A stretch of DNA of 64,000 nt from Rhopalosiphum padi (GCF_020882245.1 NC_083599.1:53656748-53720747), one strand, 5' to 3'. Numbered from the stretch's first letter, positions 1 through 13,242 are shown. The notes: generated from the letters alone by a model not told the origin. Numbers and translations are program-made.

Positions 1-779
1 TTTTAAAGAAACTTGACATGAATATAATATAAAACATGCATAATTATACGCACGGTGTATACAAATATAGAATTACCAAGTAACTAAATGATTATATAAC
101 GATTATATTCTGCATAATAATGGGATATAATTAATAAGAAAAAGCTAAAAATGATAAATGACCCGAAAAAAGTAGGATATAGGTACATAAACTAACACCA
201 TAAAAACCAAATGTCATAATTAAAAACCATTCCAAATATGAAATAATCACTAAATAGTTAATAGTTAATACATTTCTTTTGAGTGACTACAGAACATTTA
301 CAACATGAAAATCGTTCTCAGTTTGTAATCAATGTTTTTTTTTTATAAATCGATAGTTTTTCCCTTGTAACTTTTCAACAAAGGACATTAAAAAAAAAAT
401 ATTCGTACTATATTATACTACATATATTTATATAGAATACTACGGACACTGGTAACGGAACAGCAATTAACACACTAAATTACAAAGGTAGGTGATGCTA
501 ATGGATCAGCCTTTTGTCACTACCATGTAAGCCTTTTTTTAATCAAAATAGTCAAATAAATTTAAGCATACGCCTGATGACACCACAAGTCACAACTATG
601 AAAAACAAATCCGTTCAATACGTTTTTTCTATTATTTAAAATTAATCAATAAATACAATAAGCTTAATTTATTACAAAAATGTTAAATAGAAGACTCCGC
701 CCACTGACGACATTTCTGGATTGAAGTTATAGAGTTTAACTAGAGTCATAGGTCACAATACCATTTTTTTTAACTATTG

Positions 780-1640
780 GGTATGGTTACTGGGCATTTC
801 TTTGGTTTGTTCTTTTGTATTTTATTTAGGTTTAATTTTTTTGATAGAACCCCATACTTGGATTCCGTACAACCAAATTAGTTTCAAAAGGGTTTTGTAA
901 AGATTAAATTTAGTACGAAGTGTAAATTTTTATTTTATATAACCTAACCTAGGATACGTTTAGAATACGATTCGAGAGTTTAACTGTGCTTGGTGTTATA
1001 GGTATGGTGGACTCAATTCAATTTTTACTTAAAATTTATTCAGAGTTGTTTTGTGCATTTAATAAGGATGAAACTCTGATATTTTTGAATGTAATTTGGG
1101 GGTAATTATGTTGTGAGGGAGTAATAGTGAAATAGTTAAATGTACTTTCATTAATTTAATTTTCCAGTTTTGATACCAAGTTTCCGTACGAAAAAGGTGA
1201 TATTATAATTCGTTAGATGTGGTGAATAGATTTTCATTAACTGAAAGAATTGTTTTATTGTCAACGTATTCGCAGACAAAAGTATTAAGAGAAGCCGGTT
1301 GGTTTGTAATGTAGATGTTTAATAATATAGGAGCAATTACCTGTACCTTAATGAACACCGGATTGTAAGGTGAAGATAGAAGAGAGACTACAGCGGTATT
1401 GGATGAAAAATTGACAGTCGTTGAGATAAGATTTAAAAAAAATAGGTAAAAAGGAAAGAATAAGATTTTTTAATTTAAAGAGAAGGCATCGTACTATACT
1501 CATAATTCCTACGTTACGCCGCGTAAAACCACTGTGCGGGTATTGTATTTTCTTTGGAGCTGAGAGAATAAATTGTGCCTATATATAGTTAATTTGATAA
1601 ATTGTAGAGTGGCAGTTACGGAAGCCAAATTGACTGTAAA
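780..1640 (-). mobile_element. Jockey-like LINE reverse-transcriptase relic
   Basis: Read on the minus strand, this stretch holds scattered pieces of a non-LTR retrotransposon reverse transcriptase. A GFRxxHST-like block lies near 1588-1632, typical of the RT N-terminal part. A block reading IWLYGIQVWGS lies near 844-880, typical of the RT C-terminal region of arthropod Jockey-type LINEs. Between them are recognisable but frameshifted remnants, such as the LSVNEN stretch near 1240. Frames change repeatedly and stops are frequent, so the copy is dead. The ends are approximate; upstream pieces may continue to about 2000. The assignment rests on remembered family motifs, not an alignment. Confidence 0.6.
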
Positions 1641-2753
1641 ATTTTAGAGCTGTTTATTATTGAGCTTATTTTTTTGAGGACCAATTTTCAGAATGCCTTC
1701 GAGAAAAAAGGTAGAAGTCTTATTGGTCTTTATGGGAAGGAATAGTTAGGGGTTTTTCTAGATTTTGGAAGACTATGATAATTGAAAACCTACACTGAAT
1801 TTTAAATTAAGCTAATCGAATAAGGGCATTAAAATGTATAGGTTAGGAGCAATATTTTTTTTTTGGGAAGTGGTGTTTGGCTACTCTGTATACAAGAGTT
1901 TCTTTGTGGCTTTATAGATAAGTAAGGTTGTACCTTCCCCGTGCAAGTACTGAGCCCAAGACTTATAGTGTCGACAACGGCACAACTCTGAGTATTGTGT
2001 CCTTCTCACTCTCGAAAATTATCAGCATGAATGACTTCTCGTCAAATATAAATAAAGACATTTCATATTCAGAAATTTTATTCTGTTAAATTTAAGAATA
2101 TATCTATTTATAAAAAACAATGAGTAAAAATTACGATCAATTGCCTTTCGGTAAATCGTCATTGAGATCAATTCGTTTGCAGTCAGTGGTAGGTATATGA
2201 TACACTGACGTGTATCTCTAACCGTATACTTTTTAGTATTCCATTTTTATTTTGAATTGCGAGTATTTTTGTTACAAAAAACTCTAAAATATTTAAATTC
2301 TGGTATAACAAAATATCTAAACTACCATATAGTCCATACTCACATTTTCTGCTCAGTGTATGTACTTGTACTCGTATATAATTATTTATTTTTATATATT
2401 TTATTCCACATAATTCTTGCCATTTAACCGACCAATAAGACTTAAATCTAAGTAAAAAAATCTAGACATATTCACCCCATCAGCCCTAACAACTCAATTT
2501 GAGCTTTCAAGAATCAATATCACTTTCAAATATTATCATACCTACCTATGTATGAGCTGAAATAAACGATGTTATTAATTGACTACAAAAAAAACATAAA
2601 TACTCTAAAATAAAGGAAAGTAAAATTTTCAAGAAAAAAGCAGAGGCAATACAATCATAATAAAAAACCTTGACATTTTTTTGTAAATGCAGTAGGTTTA
2701 CGTTTAAAATGTAAAAACGTAATAAATATAATTGAACTGTTTGTATTAAAAAC
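1641..2753. other. AT-rich stretch, no gene recognised
   Basis: The left part may contain further decayed LINE sequence. C-terminal exons of the RGS gene that ends its visible part at 2754 should lie at lower coordinates on the minus strand. I could not identify any with confidence. Confidence 0.3.
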
Positions 2754-5700
2754 CTTTGTTTATTAAAAGCCTGAACTCCATTAACGAGCAAGTCTTTGTA
2801 ATGTTCTGAACGAATGAACCTAGGATAGCTATCTTTTTTTAAAAGTAATGTGTACACATGTTCTGCAGCAGCGTCAAACATAAATCTTGATGGAGATTTC
2901 ATGTTTTCGATTATTTTCTCTTTTGTTTTGCCATCTATGTTAATTTCAAACGGAGCACCAGTAGATAGATATTCGCTGAAAATGATATTATGTTAATTTA
3001 TCTTATACAAATGTTATACAAGGAAATATTTTTTTTTTGGAAACTAGTACTTGTTAGTTACTATTAGGTATTTTAATTTTTAATTATCATAGTATGATAA
3101 TAAATTATAATAAAATAAAATATTTTGCAATTAAAAACTCACTCGTATATTTGTTTTGATTCTTGTAAAATTTCTAACTCTTTTTTCTTTTTAAAATCAC
3201 TAACTGTTAACCAAAATTTAATATTTTCAAGAGAATGTTCCTTTTGAAGATATTTTGTAAACTCTTGAAGACCTATATTACAGTAAAAATCTATTAATAT
3301 TAAATAACCGAATAAATAAATAAATAATCATAGTTCAAAGTTATAATGAACTAAAAACAGCATTTGTGTATAAATTGTACACTTTTATAAATCTTTTTTT
3401 TTCTATGTAATGAATTCAAAATCGTTTCATAATTTTTATTCTCTTGTATGATTTTGTGAGTGATATAAATATGTGTTGACGCACGCCTTCTACAAGTTAT
3501 AATGCCATAAATTATGTTAGATTTTTTTTAAATATTTATTACCACGAACATGGATGATAACAATCATGTACGGACAAAGAAAAATATTTAACGTCCATGA
3601 CTATCACTACACTAAGACCCCATTCACGAGATGTTTTTGGATTATGGTATTGGTACGTTCTAACTGGACAATTCATGCATCAGCGTGGAAATAAATACGT
3701 GATATTTTAATTGAAGACAATTTTTTATTTAACGTGCTTAATTTAGCTTATTATGAAAAAATTCAATGTGTAAAATATAAGATAATGATCGGTGTTATAA
3801 CCTGACTCCAAAATACTCATAATTAAGACCGCGAATGGTATTACGGGGATATCCCGAGTGCGTCCCATTTTTAATTTTTACCTTTTTTATAGACCGAGTG
3901 CGTCCGCCGTCTTATCGACAAATAATGATGAATAGCCCGAGTGCGTCCTCGGTCTACAGCTGCTATAGCCCTATAGGTATTTATTTAAGATAAAATAATC
4001 GAACTTTTAAGATACCTACATGTTTGATGATCGATATGGTGGTTAAAATGTACAACTATAATACTTTCATTTGTGCATTTATGACTGTAAAACACTGGAA
4101 ACGGTGGGGAAATTAATTTTAGCTCCGATAATAATTTTCTATGATTACAAGTTAAAACTTACTCAGTTACGGTTAATAAGTGCTATAGTGAAATTGTGTG
4201 CGAAATAGTGCCGTAATATTATATAATACAAATTGTCAATTTGCAAATTTTAAAAATGTCATTGCCCGAAAACATGCTAAGCCAACACGGTAAGGAAATA
4301 CAAATTATTGAAGGGTATAAATTAAGATTTCATAAAATATTAAATAATAATGTTAGACGATGGAATTGTACAAACAAAAAGTGTAAAGCATATTTTAAAA
4401 CCGATGAAAGTGGAGATACTGTTATAGAGAATAAATTAGATCATAACCATGAAAAAGACGTACAAGACATTATGGTTAGACAAGTTATTCGTAATTCATT
4501 AAAAAGAAAAACACAGGATGAAATTTGTGAACGGCCACTTAAATTAATACATCATGAACTTAAGAAAATTAACACAGATACATTAAATAAAACTGATATG
4601 AATTGCTTTCGCAAAAGTATATATTTGGCAAGACGATCAAAACTACCAGCAAGACCATGTAATATTCAAAATGTACATGAAGTATTGGATTCGTTAGAAA
4701 TAAAAACTTATGACGACGAACAATTTCTCATGATTAATGACAGTAATCAAAATATAGTAATGTTTTCATGTGAAAAAAATTTAAATACTTTAAGTACTGT
4801 TAAGACTATATATGTAGATGGTACATTTAAGTATTGTACTAAATTTTTTTTACAATTATTTACAATACACGGCTTAAGTAATGGTCATTACATACCTTTA
4901 GTGTATTTTTTACTTAATAATAAAGAATGCGAATCATATGCAAAATGTTTTAATATATTAAAAACTGAATGTGTTAATTTAAATTTATGTTGTTCTCCCG
5001 AATATATATTTGCGGATTTTGAATTATCTATTCATCTTGGTGCATTAAAAGTTTGGCCAACTATAATTATTAAAGGATGTCGTTTCCATTTGGGGCAAGC
5101 ATGATGGCGTCACATTCAAAATTTGGGATTGAGTAAAGATTATCGCGACCAAACGGAAATAGGTTTATTTTTGAAAAATATATTTGGTTTACCATTATTG
5201 AATCAAGAAGATGTAGAAAACTGTATTATTGAAGATTTTATATCTATAATGCCGAAACATGAAAAACTCAACGAATGTATGGATTATATTATAGAAAATT
5301 ATATAGATTCTGGAGCAAAATTTCCTATTTCCATGTGGGCCGAAATGAATAGTAGTTCTGAAAGAACAACAAATGCCTGTGAAAGCTTTCATTTCAAGTC
5401 ATTATTTTATACACATCACCCAGACATATATACATTTTTGGAAATATTAAAAAAAATTCAAATTGATACTAAAATAGAAATCCGAACGGCCACACAAACG
5501 ACAAACAAACCAAAAGGAAGTACGTGCAAGAAAATTACATACATTGAAGACAATATAAAACAATTTAAAAATAATAAAATATCAAGATTTAATTTTGTCA
5601 AAAGAATGGCATTTAAACACCAGCCTATATAAATATATAATAATAACAAAACATTTTTTAATAAATTGTATGCTCACCTAAACTTAACGGTGTAAGCTTA

Positions 5701-8700
5701 ATAAATAAATAATAATAATAATAAAATAATATTTTTGGGGTGTAAGCCAGTTCACCTCCTCGTGGTGCACCCTGGGTAATTCTAAATGAACTGGGACGCA
5801 TTCAGGCTATGTAAAAAATATGACCTTTTTTTTCTTGGGACGCACTCGGATGATACCTTATTCTGGACGCACTAGGAACTTTAAAAAGGGGTCATTTCGG
5901 GACACACTCGGGAAACTCCTGGTATTACAACCTGCTTCTGATACCTAATATCTCAAATATCCCGCATATACTCTCGCATCGAGCGTCGTCTAATATCGAC
6001 CCTAAGTTATCATTTCATCTTTTTACCTACCCCGATTGCGACCTGTACATAATAGGTAAGAAATAATATTTGTTTGGCAAGAAAATATAATTATATGTTT
6101 TTCCGAATTGTTTAATATTAAAAATGACTCACCCGCTCATGGTTTTTATGTCTACATTTTCTAAAGCTTCGTGCACTTCTTGAATAGTAGTGGGATTTAC
6201 GGGGAGCGTTTTCCGACGATGTTCGTATAAATTTTTTTGTTAACACTTTATGTCTGTTTCATTAAATTCAGAACAATTATTCTGTTAAATTTCTTTGAAA
6301 ATAATTTTTTTTTTACGAACGAATATGTCTTCTGTGGCCTTTCTTTTACAACTTGTGTTATTAATTTGACATCAATAAATTTTGTTTCATATGGATTATG
6401 ATTATGATTAATATTACTATCATGCACATTTTTTATAATTTCGTAATTTGTATTAGTAGATAATTTAACATTGTATGATCGAATAACACATTTCCACCGC
6501 GTTGTTCCGTCAAGTTTCATATTTGCAAACAAAAATTTATAATTTTTAAACATTAACATATGTTTACCTCTATTACTTTCAATAAATTTTGCCATAATGT
6601 ACAAAACAATTAAACAAATTTAAGTACACAAAAGACTAATAAAGTAATACGAACACACTGCAGTACGCATATACACTAAACACTTGATTAACCGATAAAA
6701 GAAAATTGCTTTTATAAATTAAATATTATAGAACGAAGATAACAATGAAAGATATTCTATACACCTAGTAGTTATTACTTTTATCGACCGTTATTAGGGT
6801 ATAGATGTTGGATTCTCCATAATATTTTTATTTCAAATAAAAATAAAATATCTATATTTTTTTTTTTTTGTATAAATTGATAATTATAAAATTATAATAT
6901 AACTTTTGTTTTTATATTTTTTACTTAATTCAATATATTAATAGGTATTTAACATACAAAAGTGAAGAATATTTCATTGGTGACCAAAATAGTGTATTAG
7001 CTGAAAACGGACATACCAGAATGGCTGAAAAGTGTCCCGCCCCTTAAATATGTTCTTTAATATATAAATTAACCTATTTATACATATTTTATAAATTTTA
7101 CGTTAGTCTGTGAACCTATTTGTGTTTAAACGCAATCGGGTTAGGTATTTCTATTTGGGACAAAATTACGACTACCTGAAATGCCGCAATCGGGCATCTT
7201 CGCTTGCATAGGTCTCCCCTATACATGATCTGATCACAGTGGCGTATTTAGAATTTTGCTGCCCCGGGTACACATTTTTTTAATGCCCTTTTTCTCTCAC
7301 AGTTTTTTTTATAGTAGCAATTTTTCTTACCCTAAAAAAACTTACAATACATGTGATATGCTAATAGTATCAATAGTATCATGTAGTATAAAAATCTATC
7401 GAGTGTCCTAGAATGTTGAATATCGTAGGTTTTCTTAGTAGTACCCATGATAACAAAAAAATTAAAGCCAATTGTAAAATTTATTAATTTTAAAAAAGTT
7501 CCCAGTTAAATTTGCTGCCCGGGGCAATTGCCCCCCTTGGCCCCCCCCCTAAATACGCCACTGTCTGATCATAAAGAGTGGTGGTCATGGTGGTGGTGAC
7601 TTTTCTGTCAAGGGGAGTCTCGTAACATGATTTAGTATGCTTGATTCGAAATCTTATCCATAGGACATGGAAAATTGACTTTTCCGAGAAGAGACATGTG
7701 AATATACTTTGATAGTTAAATTAAATAATAAAAATGTTCACACGCCTGTGTTATAATTTATTTGATAAAAACGTGTCGCCACATCGTACAACATAATATG
7801 TGTTACATGTTATATAATTTGAATTATATATTAATCATTAGGTTCGTAATAGTATTATAAGAAAATTAGCGTTATAACTATTATACCATTATGGTAGATT
7901 GTCCCTGTGAATTAAAATATACATCTTAGTTCGTAATTATCACTGTCAAAACCACACAAGAAAAGTTAAATATAACTTTGAACAGAAATCTAGGTAATGT
8001 AAATTAATATCTTAATAAAATATCTAAAAGAGAAGTGATGAATATGGAATAGACATTTATCATGGAATAGTAGATTTTTCATGAATTGATAGGCGTGATC
8101 TGTCGTATTTAATTGAAATTTGATCTTTAAGTTGTTAGTTTTATCAAACATATGGTAATTATATAAAAGCCAAGCACATATTCATGTTCAGTTTTCGTGG
8201 GGGGGAGATAGAATTTAAAATATTTACAAATATATTATACATTAATTAAAAATACATTATAAAGTTTACAGTTAAGTAGTTTGTTTCTACTTAATAAAAT
8301 TTCTGTAGGAGTTTGAACCCCTACCCCTCCCCCCGATCCTGTATACGAGCTTGATTACAGCACTGATATCCAATGGAATAAAACACGTTTTTCGTTTATA
8401 CAACAAAACTCTACAAGATAGGTATATTTTTAATTATTTTACTTAGATAAAGTTTTCAAGTTATAAATCCTTTAGTACCTATGTCTGAATAGCTTATAAA
8501 ATTATCTTTTAAACTATACTACAGTAATTGACTTTAAGTTATAGCGTCAAATTGTAATTATTTTTTGGTAAAAAAGAGAAATTAAATGAAAAATAAAAAA
8601 TAAAATGGACTATCAATGTGTTAATGTTAGATAATTATAATCACACACGAAAAATTTAGAAATCATAGAAAAGGCAAGAGGCAACTTTATTACCTACTAT

Positions 8701-9954
8701 AATATGTTTACTACCGCACACAACACACCAATTGCAGCTGAAACATTTATGGGTGCTTTAAAGATATATTATAGTGAACAATTGTGGATCCATCAAAACA
8801 ATAGAAAATTGAGTTCTATTGATATCGCCGAGTTATTTGGTAAAACATAACTTAAAGTTCAAAACAAGGGAAATTGCATTTAATGTTTCCGAGCAACTGG
8901 GATTTATCCTCTTAATAGAAATGTTGAAGATTTTGTAGCAATTGAAATGGATACTTACAAAAGAGGAGAAGTTACTCCATTAAAACTAGAGTGTATTGGG
9001 TATATACCAGAAAATATTGAAAATCATCAAGATACACCACAGGTACACCTATGTCCTAGACCTTCATTTTATAAAATATTGATAAATAAATTCTAGAGAA
9101 AAAGCAAATTAAATGAAATTTACATATTTTGTGAATAATTTAAAAAAAAAAAACATAAAAGCTGACACTTGTGGTTATGTTTTAATTATTTATGATGACT
9201 CTAATTTATATATTAAGCCTGGTTAATTCCGATGATACTGCTTGTATTTTTTCTATGATATAAGATTTCCTAATAATAAAAAAAGAGAACTTTGGATACA
9301 GTGTTTGATGTGCCATTTATGGGCACTTAATGAATATTTTGGACCTGAAAATCACCATTACATATATGATTTTTACAAATAAGACTATTAAAAAAAAAAC
9401 TATTTTGTAATTAATTTGACTGGTTAGATATTTTATATCAATGTTAAGTTTTTTAAATTTTTTCTTAAGACATTTGACTAATTTATTTTTCATATTTTAC
9501 TATAAGATTGAAATGTGTGATTATTAGTAAAAAAATATGTTAAAATAATAAACATAGGGACTTAAAATATTTTAATTTATTCCTATTAGATAATTAGATA
9601 AGTGTTATCATGGAATACTCTATTCCATACGGTAAACCATATTTTTTAAATGTTAAAAATAAAAATGTAAACATTGTCCTCATTATATTAAAATCGGTAT
9701 CTTGAAGTGTTTTATAGGCTAAAAAGTCTATTAAATAATAGTTTTAAATTAATATGATATTAATGGTTTGCCAATAACATCAAAATTATATTCACTGGAG
9801 ACCAAAAACAAAATTGTATTCCATATTCGTCACTTCTGCTCTATTTGTTTAAATTACATTGATAAAATTATAGCATTTACCGATTGTATCAGCCAATAAA
9901 AGTTCCATTGATAAAGCCCATTTCTCGACATCTGTTTCAGTAGTGGAATCCATT
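2754..9954 (-). CDS. RGS-domain regulator of G-protein signalling, probably R7-type (partial gene)
   Basis: Three minus-strand exons join in frame: 9954-9881, 3272-3143 and 2975-2754, each bounded by AG and GT splice sites (donor GTGAGT after 3143). The first gives the KWALSMELLLADTIG block that opens an RGS domain. The second gives LQEFTKYLQKEHSLENIKFW, including the Glu-Asn that contacts G-alpha. The third gives EYLSTGAPFEINIDGK and the C-terminal helix block KKDSYPRFIRSEHYKDLL. RGS proteins accelerate GTP hydrolysis by G-alpha subunits at the inner plasma membrane. The APFEINIDGK and KKDSYPRFIRS wording is closest to the R7 subfamily (RGS6/7/9/11), but the DEP and GGL domains that would prove this were not found; they should lie above 9954. 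The 9954 exon begins with one base completing an earlier codon, so it is not the first. The donor after 2754 (AAAG/GTTTTT) is weak. The intron 3273-9880 is filled with transposons. Confidence 0.85.
3845..5919 (+). mobile_element. Mutator-like (MULE) DNA transposon, nearly complete
   Basis: The element is framed by a perfect 9 bp direct repeat TGGTATTAC at 3836-3844 and 5920-5928, the duplication length expected of Mutator-like elements. The ends are inverted: GGGGATATCCCGAGTGCGTC at the left matches the reverse complement of the right end (CCCGAGTGTGTCCC) with a few differences. Inside each end a CCGAGTGCGTCC motif recurs: 3853-3866, 3894-3905 and 3936-3948 at the left; 5793-5806, 5837-5849, 5865-5876 and 5899-5912 in reverse at the right. 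These are likely transposase binding sites. A FLYWCH plus MULE transposase gene lies inside. The element sits in an intron of the RGS gene, in the opposite orientation. Confidence 0.9.
4256..5632 (+). pseudogene. MULE transposase with FLYWCH zinc finger, one in-frame stop
   Basis: Transposase of the surrounding Mutator-like element. From the ATG at 4256 (MSLPENMLSQ) the N-terminus is a FLYWCH-type zinc finger: a WNCTNKKCKAYF segment followed by LDHNH supplies the Cys and His ligands. The catalytic core follows, with DGTFKYC (first Asp), FADFELSI (second Asp), the GCRFHLGQA segment, and a later Glu in SSSERTTNACESFH. A single TGA at 5102-5104 interrupts the frame just after HLGQA; the same frame then continues with WRHIQNLG to a natural stop near 5632. 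The usual residue at this point in the family is tryptophan, so TGG to TGA is the simplest explanation. About 458 codons in all. Apart from this stop the frame is open, suggesting recent activity. Confidence 0.88.
6131..6596 (-). pseudogene. FLYWCH/MULE transposase fragment
   Basis: A minus-strand open frame starting at the ATG at 6596 (MAKFIESNRGKHMLMFKNYK) carries a FLYWCH-type finger: TTRWKCV, then INHNHNP. It stops at 6248. In another frame, 6240-6131 continues the transposase with NLYEHRRKTLPVNP and IQEVHEALENVDIKT, equivalent to the region after the finger in the MULE at 3845-5919. The last codons run into GGTGAGT, which could be an old splice donor, and no catalytic domain follows. This is a truncated, frameshifted copy of a related but distinct family. 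It lies 200 bp beyond the complete MULE, in the same RGS intron. Confidence 0.75.
7237..7563. mobile_element. hAT-type MITE with perfect target duplication
   Basis: Terminal inverted repeats CAGTGGCGTATTTAG and CTAAATACGCCACTG are exact over 15 bp. The 8 bp TCTGATCA occurs at both 7229-7236 and 7564-7571. CAGTG ends with 8 bp duplications are the hAT signature. The 327 bp interior has no coding sequence. Confidence 0.9.
8670..9385 (+). pseudogene. pogo/Tigger-type (DDE_1) transposase C-terminal relic
   Basis: Plus-strand reading gives pieces of the C-terminal part of a pogo-like transposase. They include GNFITYYNMFTTAHNTPIAA, then IDIAELFGK followed by a stop where family members read AYL, then FRATGIYPLNRN near 8896-8930. 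Further on, around 9296-9376, a WIQCLMCHLWALNEYFGPE stretch resembles the cysteine-rich tail of such proteins. At least two stops and several frame shifts separate the blocks, so this is a dead fragment. The N-terminal DNA-binding domain and catalytic DDD region are missing. It lies in the large intron of the RGS gene. Confidence 0.65.
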
Positions 9955-10284
9955 CTGAAATATTTCAATAAAGTAATATGTACAGTATTACATTCACTTA
10001 CAATAATTGTTAAGTGGGTTTAGATGAATGGCGTCATTTGGGTGGTGGCAGGGTGAGCATTTCCCCCCCCCCCGTATCATTAGCTGGCCAGCCGGGACAG
10101 GTATGTGCTAATTTTAGTATATTTTGTTTTACTTTTTGTAAATACCTTTATACTCATACTTGGCGCAAATAGGACATAAATTGATGTAAAATTACCCTCG
10201 AAATAAGTCATCATATAGTAGCTAATAGCATTGAGTACACAATATATATTCAATGCAAATAGGTAATATTGGGTATCCCTTTAC

Positions 10285-10319
<35 letters not shown>

Positions 10320-12468
10320 TAGTTATTGTTATCTCTCAAAGAAATGTGTTATTTATGCCTAGAGTATAGATAACCATGATAGTAACTACTAGTTACTACC
10401 CTAACCTGCAGGGGCTTTGCCCTCGATACCCCTTTCTTACACAAGTATAACATATTACCTTTCAATTTTAGGGGTAATAAGCCCCTCTAAGCCCCCCGCC
10501 GATGTCTACCTATGATAAGAAGGCTGTTTATATTGAGATAAAAATGTAATTATTAGCGAGTGGTTTTTTTTATTATTATTATTATAGGCAGGTCAAAACT
10601 TTTGCTCCCTCCTCTCAAAAACTGAAATGAGTTTAGACTAAACGGTTTTTTAACATTTTATTTTTATATGAGGAATCTTATTTAACAATTTCATGTCTGA
10701 GGTATTAAATTTTATGAACTGAACGTTTGAAGAGCAACTTTAAATAAGTTTTCTGATTTTTGACTAAGCAAATGTATTTTAACATAATAAAAAACTAAAA
10801 TTTTGAATATTTTAAATTTCCATAAATATCTTAAAATGAGTAATAATATTATAAACATATATTTACAGTTATGATAAAAGAAAAAAATCGATTGCCGAAA
10901 AATAGTTTTATGTAAATAGTAGCGTTTTACCGTAATTTTTGGTTGATTTTTTCTGGTTATTTTAACGAATTTTTACATTTAACCACCTAAAGTCCCAAAT
11001 TGATCAAATTTGTTACTAAAAATAACCTTCAATATTGAATTATTTATTAAAACAGCTACTTCTCACTTAGAATCTAAAATTATAAATACATATGTTGTAA
11101 CACTTATTGTGAACGATAATATTAAATACTTACCTAATACAAATACAAAATAACAATAACACAAAAATAATTTGAATATCAATACTGACAATACTCAAAT
11201 AATTTACAACACCCGGGTTTTAATAATGCGAAATAAAATAATTATAACTTTTATATATTATAATTATTATCTGTTTAATTTAAGTAGGCGAATTATCATT
11301 GTTGTTAAGCCTTTACATTCAATAAATAAATAAATAATATGTAAATATATATATATATGGTTTATTTTACCTGTTTTGGTGAATCGTTTTTTTTTTATAA
11401 TTTTTAACTGAAACACTTGCCACGTGATAACTTTATTAATTTGAAAATTGTTTCCTAAGACTATAAAAGAATTCGCACAGCAATGAACTTAGAAGTTCTT
11501 TTTTCAATGACAGCTTTTTAAATTTTTTTAGATTTTTCGTAAGCACATTCGATCTAAAAAAAAAACAACCAAAATATAAGATTTATGTGATGAAATTGTG
11601 ATGGGATTATACCCTGTATTATATTATATTAAATAGCAATCTATAACCGTCTATCTAAATTAAATTACATTTTAGATAATTAGCACAATACGAGTTCAAT
11701 TCAATAGATAAATAAATTTACACAAAAAATAGACTTACCAATGATGTGAATAAATTTATCTTTTGTGATATAAATAAGTTAAAATTAATCTAAATAATCC
11801 CAATTTCCTTTAATTGTATTTATTTTTTTTTCCTGACAATTTCACAAGTACTGAGAATTTTTTACTTTTGACCTCCACTAGATATAATACAAATTAAAAA
11901 TTAACAACGTTTTTATCAATCAGGAATTTTATTGATTTAATGTTTGCTACTAATAATTTTTATGATTTAGTTTAAATAAGAATGAATGAACCTAAACATG
12001 CATCATTAAATACAAAATTAAATTATACATTTATGTTTACAATGATTTAATCAAAAATGTCCAAACTTATACTGACAAACAAAATTATTACGTATTATAA
12101 TTATCTATGAATATTATAAAAATACATATTATATTATTGTTCATTAACAGTTTATAATTATGTTTAATTTATCATATGGTTGAATTCACACTTGACAACT
12201 CTCATGTGTTCTATTTCTTTTATGATTAATAAAATATATAATCAAAACTATTGCTTTACTTGATTGGTATATTTTGTCTCAACTAATATAAATTTCAATA
12301 TAAAATAGTATAATACTGTATTTGTCTAAATAATATAGTTGGAGTATCATTTTAATTATATTTAACTAGTAAACTCGATACAAGTCCCAAATCGTATCAT
12401 AATGTATTTTAACTGCAATTGGAGTTAAAACAATTAACTATTAATTTATAAAACATAACTGTTTAAGA
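9955..12468. other. AT-rich stretch with a TA microsatellite
   Basis: Contains a (TA)n tract at about 10288-10315, a C-run at about 10063-10072, and short GC-rich patches near 10400-10500 that look like decayed repeats. Upstream exons of the RGS gene should lie here or further right on the minus strand, but none was identified. Confidence 0.4.
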
Positions 12469-12908
12469 CAGCGATCCCCAAACTTGTGGTTCACACATCC
12501 CCTAAACTAAAATAATTCAATCACGCTTGCTTTGAATAATTGAAACTGCATTTTTTTTGTATAAAGGTATAGTACCATAGGCGCTGCCAGGATGTTTATC
12601 AAGTGGATGCATATTATACGCTGTTTTCTAAAAATACTTTAATTAAGTAGGAACATTTTTTCAAATTATACAAAAAAAACCTAGATGTTTAGATTTATTA
12701 TTTAGAAAATAAGTAATTCTTAGATAATTATGTAAAATAAAATATTTTTATTCATTCAATTTGTATTAAATATTTTTCTTTTTTTTTTTATAAAAAGAGC
12801 TCCCTAGTCCCTTGCGACTCCATGTATACAACATCAATATTTACCTCACGCCTCCCCTGTTAAGTGCTTACGTCTCCCAAGAGACGCCTTACTATTTGGA
12901 AACTACTT
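12469..12908. mobile_element. Degenerate hAT-type MITE
   Basis: The left end CAGCGATCCCCAAAC and the right end TTTGGAAACTACTT are imperfect inverted copies of the common CAGTGGTTCCCAAA-type hAT terminus. An 8 bp GTTTAAGA flanks both sides (12461-12468 and 12909-12916). No coding content. The matching duplication makes the boundaries good even though the ends have decayed. Confidence 0.7.
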
Positions 12909-13210
12909 GTTTAAGATGTAATAATAATAATATAAATGAGTATACAATAAAAATGAAATAATTAAAAATATTAAAAATTAATGTTTGATAACATGTTAAT
13001 GATTAAAAAAAAAATGTAGTGAATTTTTATATGTTTGAGTCATTCGTAATTTTTTTATTTTAAAATTAATTGATAAACTTATATTTAATTTTACTTCAAT
13101 TAAACTCGTATCGTGTAGATAAAGCTATAACTATTAAATTAACAATAACTCGCTGTGGCGACAATTCCACATACTATAAAAGCAATTTTCGTCACAGAAA
13201 ATCTGACGAA

Positions 13211-13242
13211 GAATAATAATATAATAATATAATAATACAATA

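Noticed and set aside
5102..5104. Selenocysteine readthrough of the TGA in the MULE transposase
   Set aside because: No selenoprotein context; other family members have Trp here, so a point mutation is far simpler.
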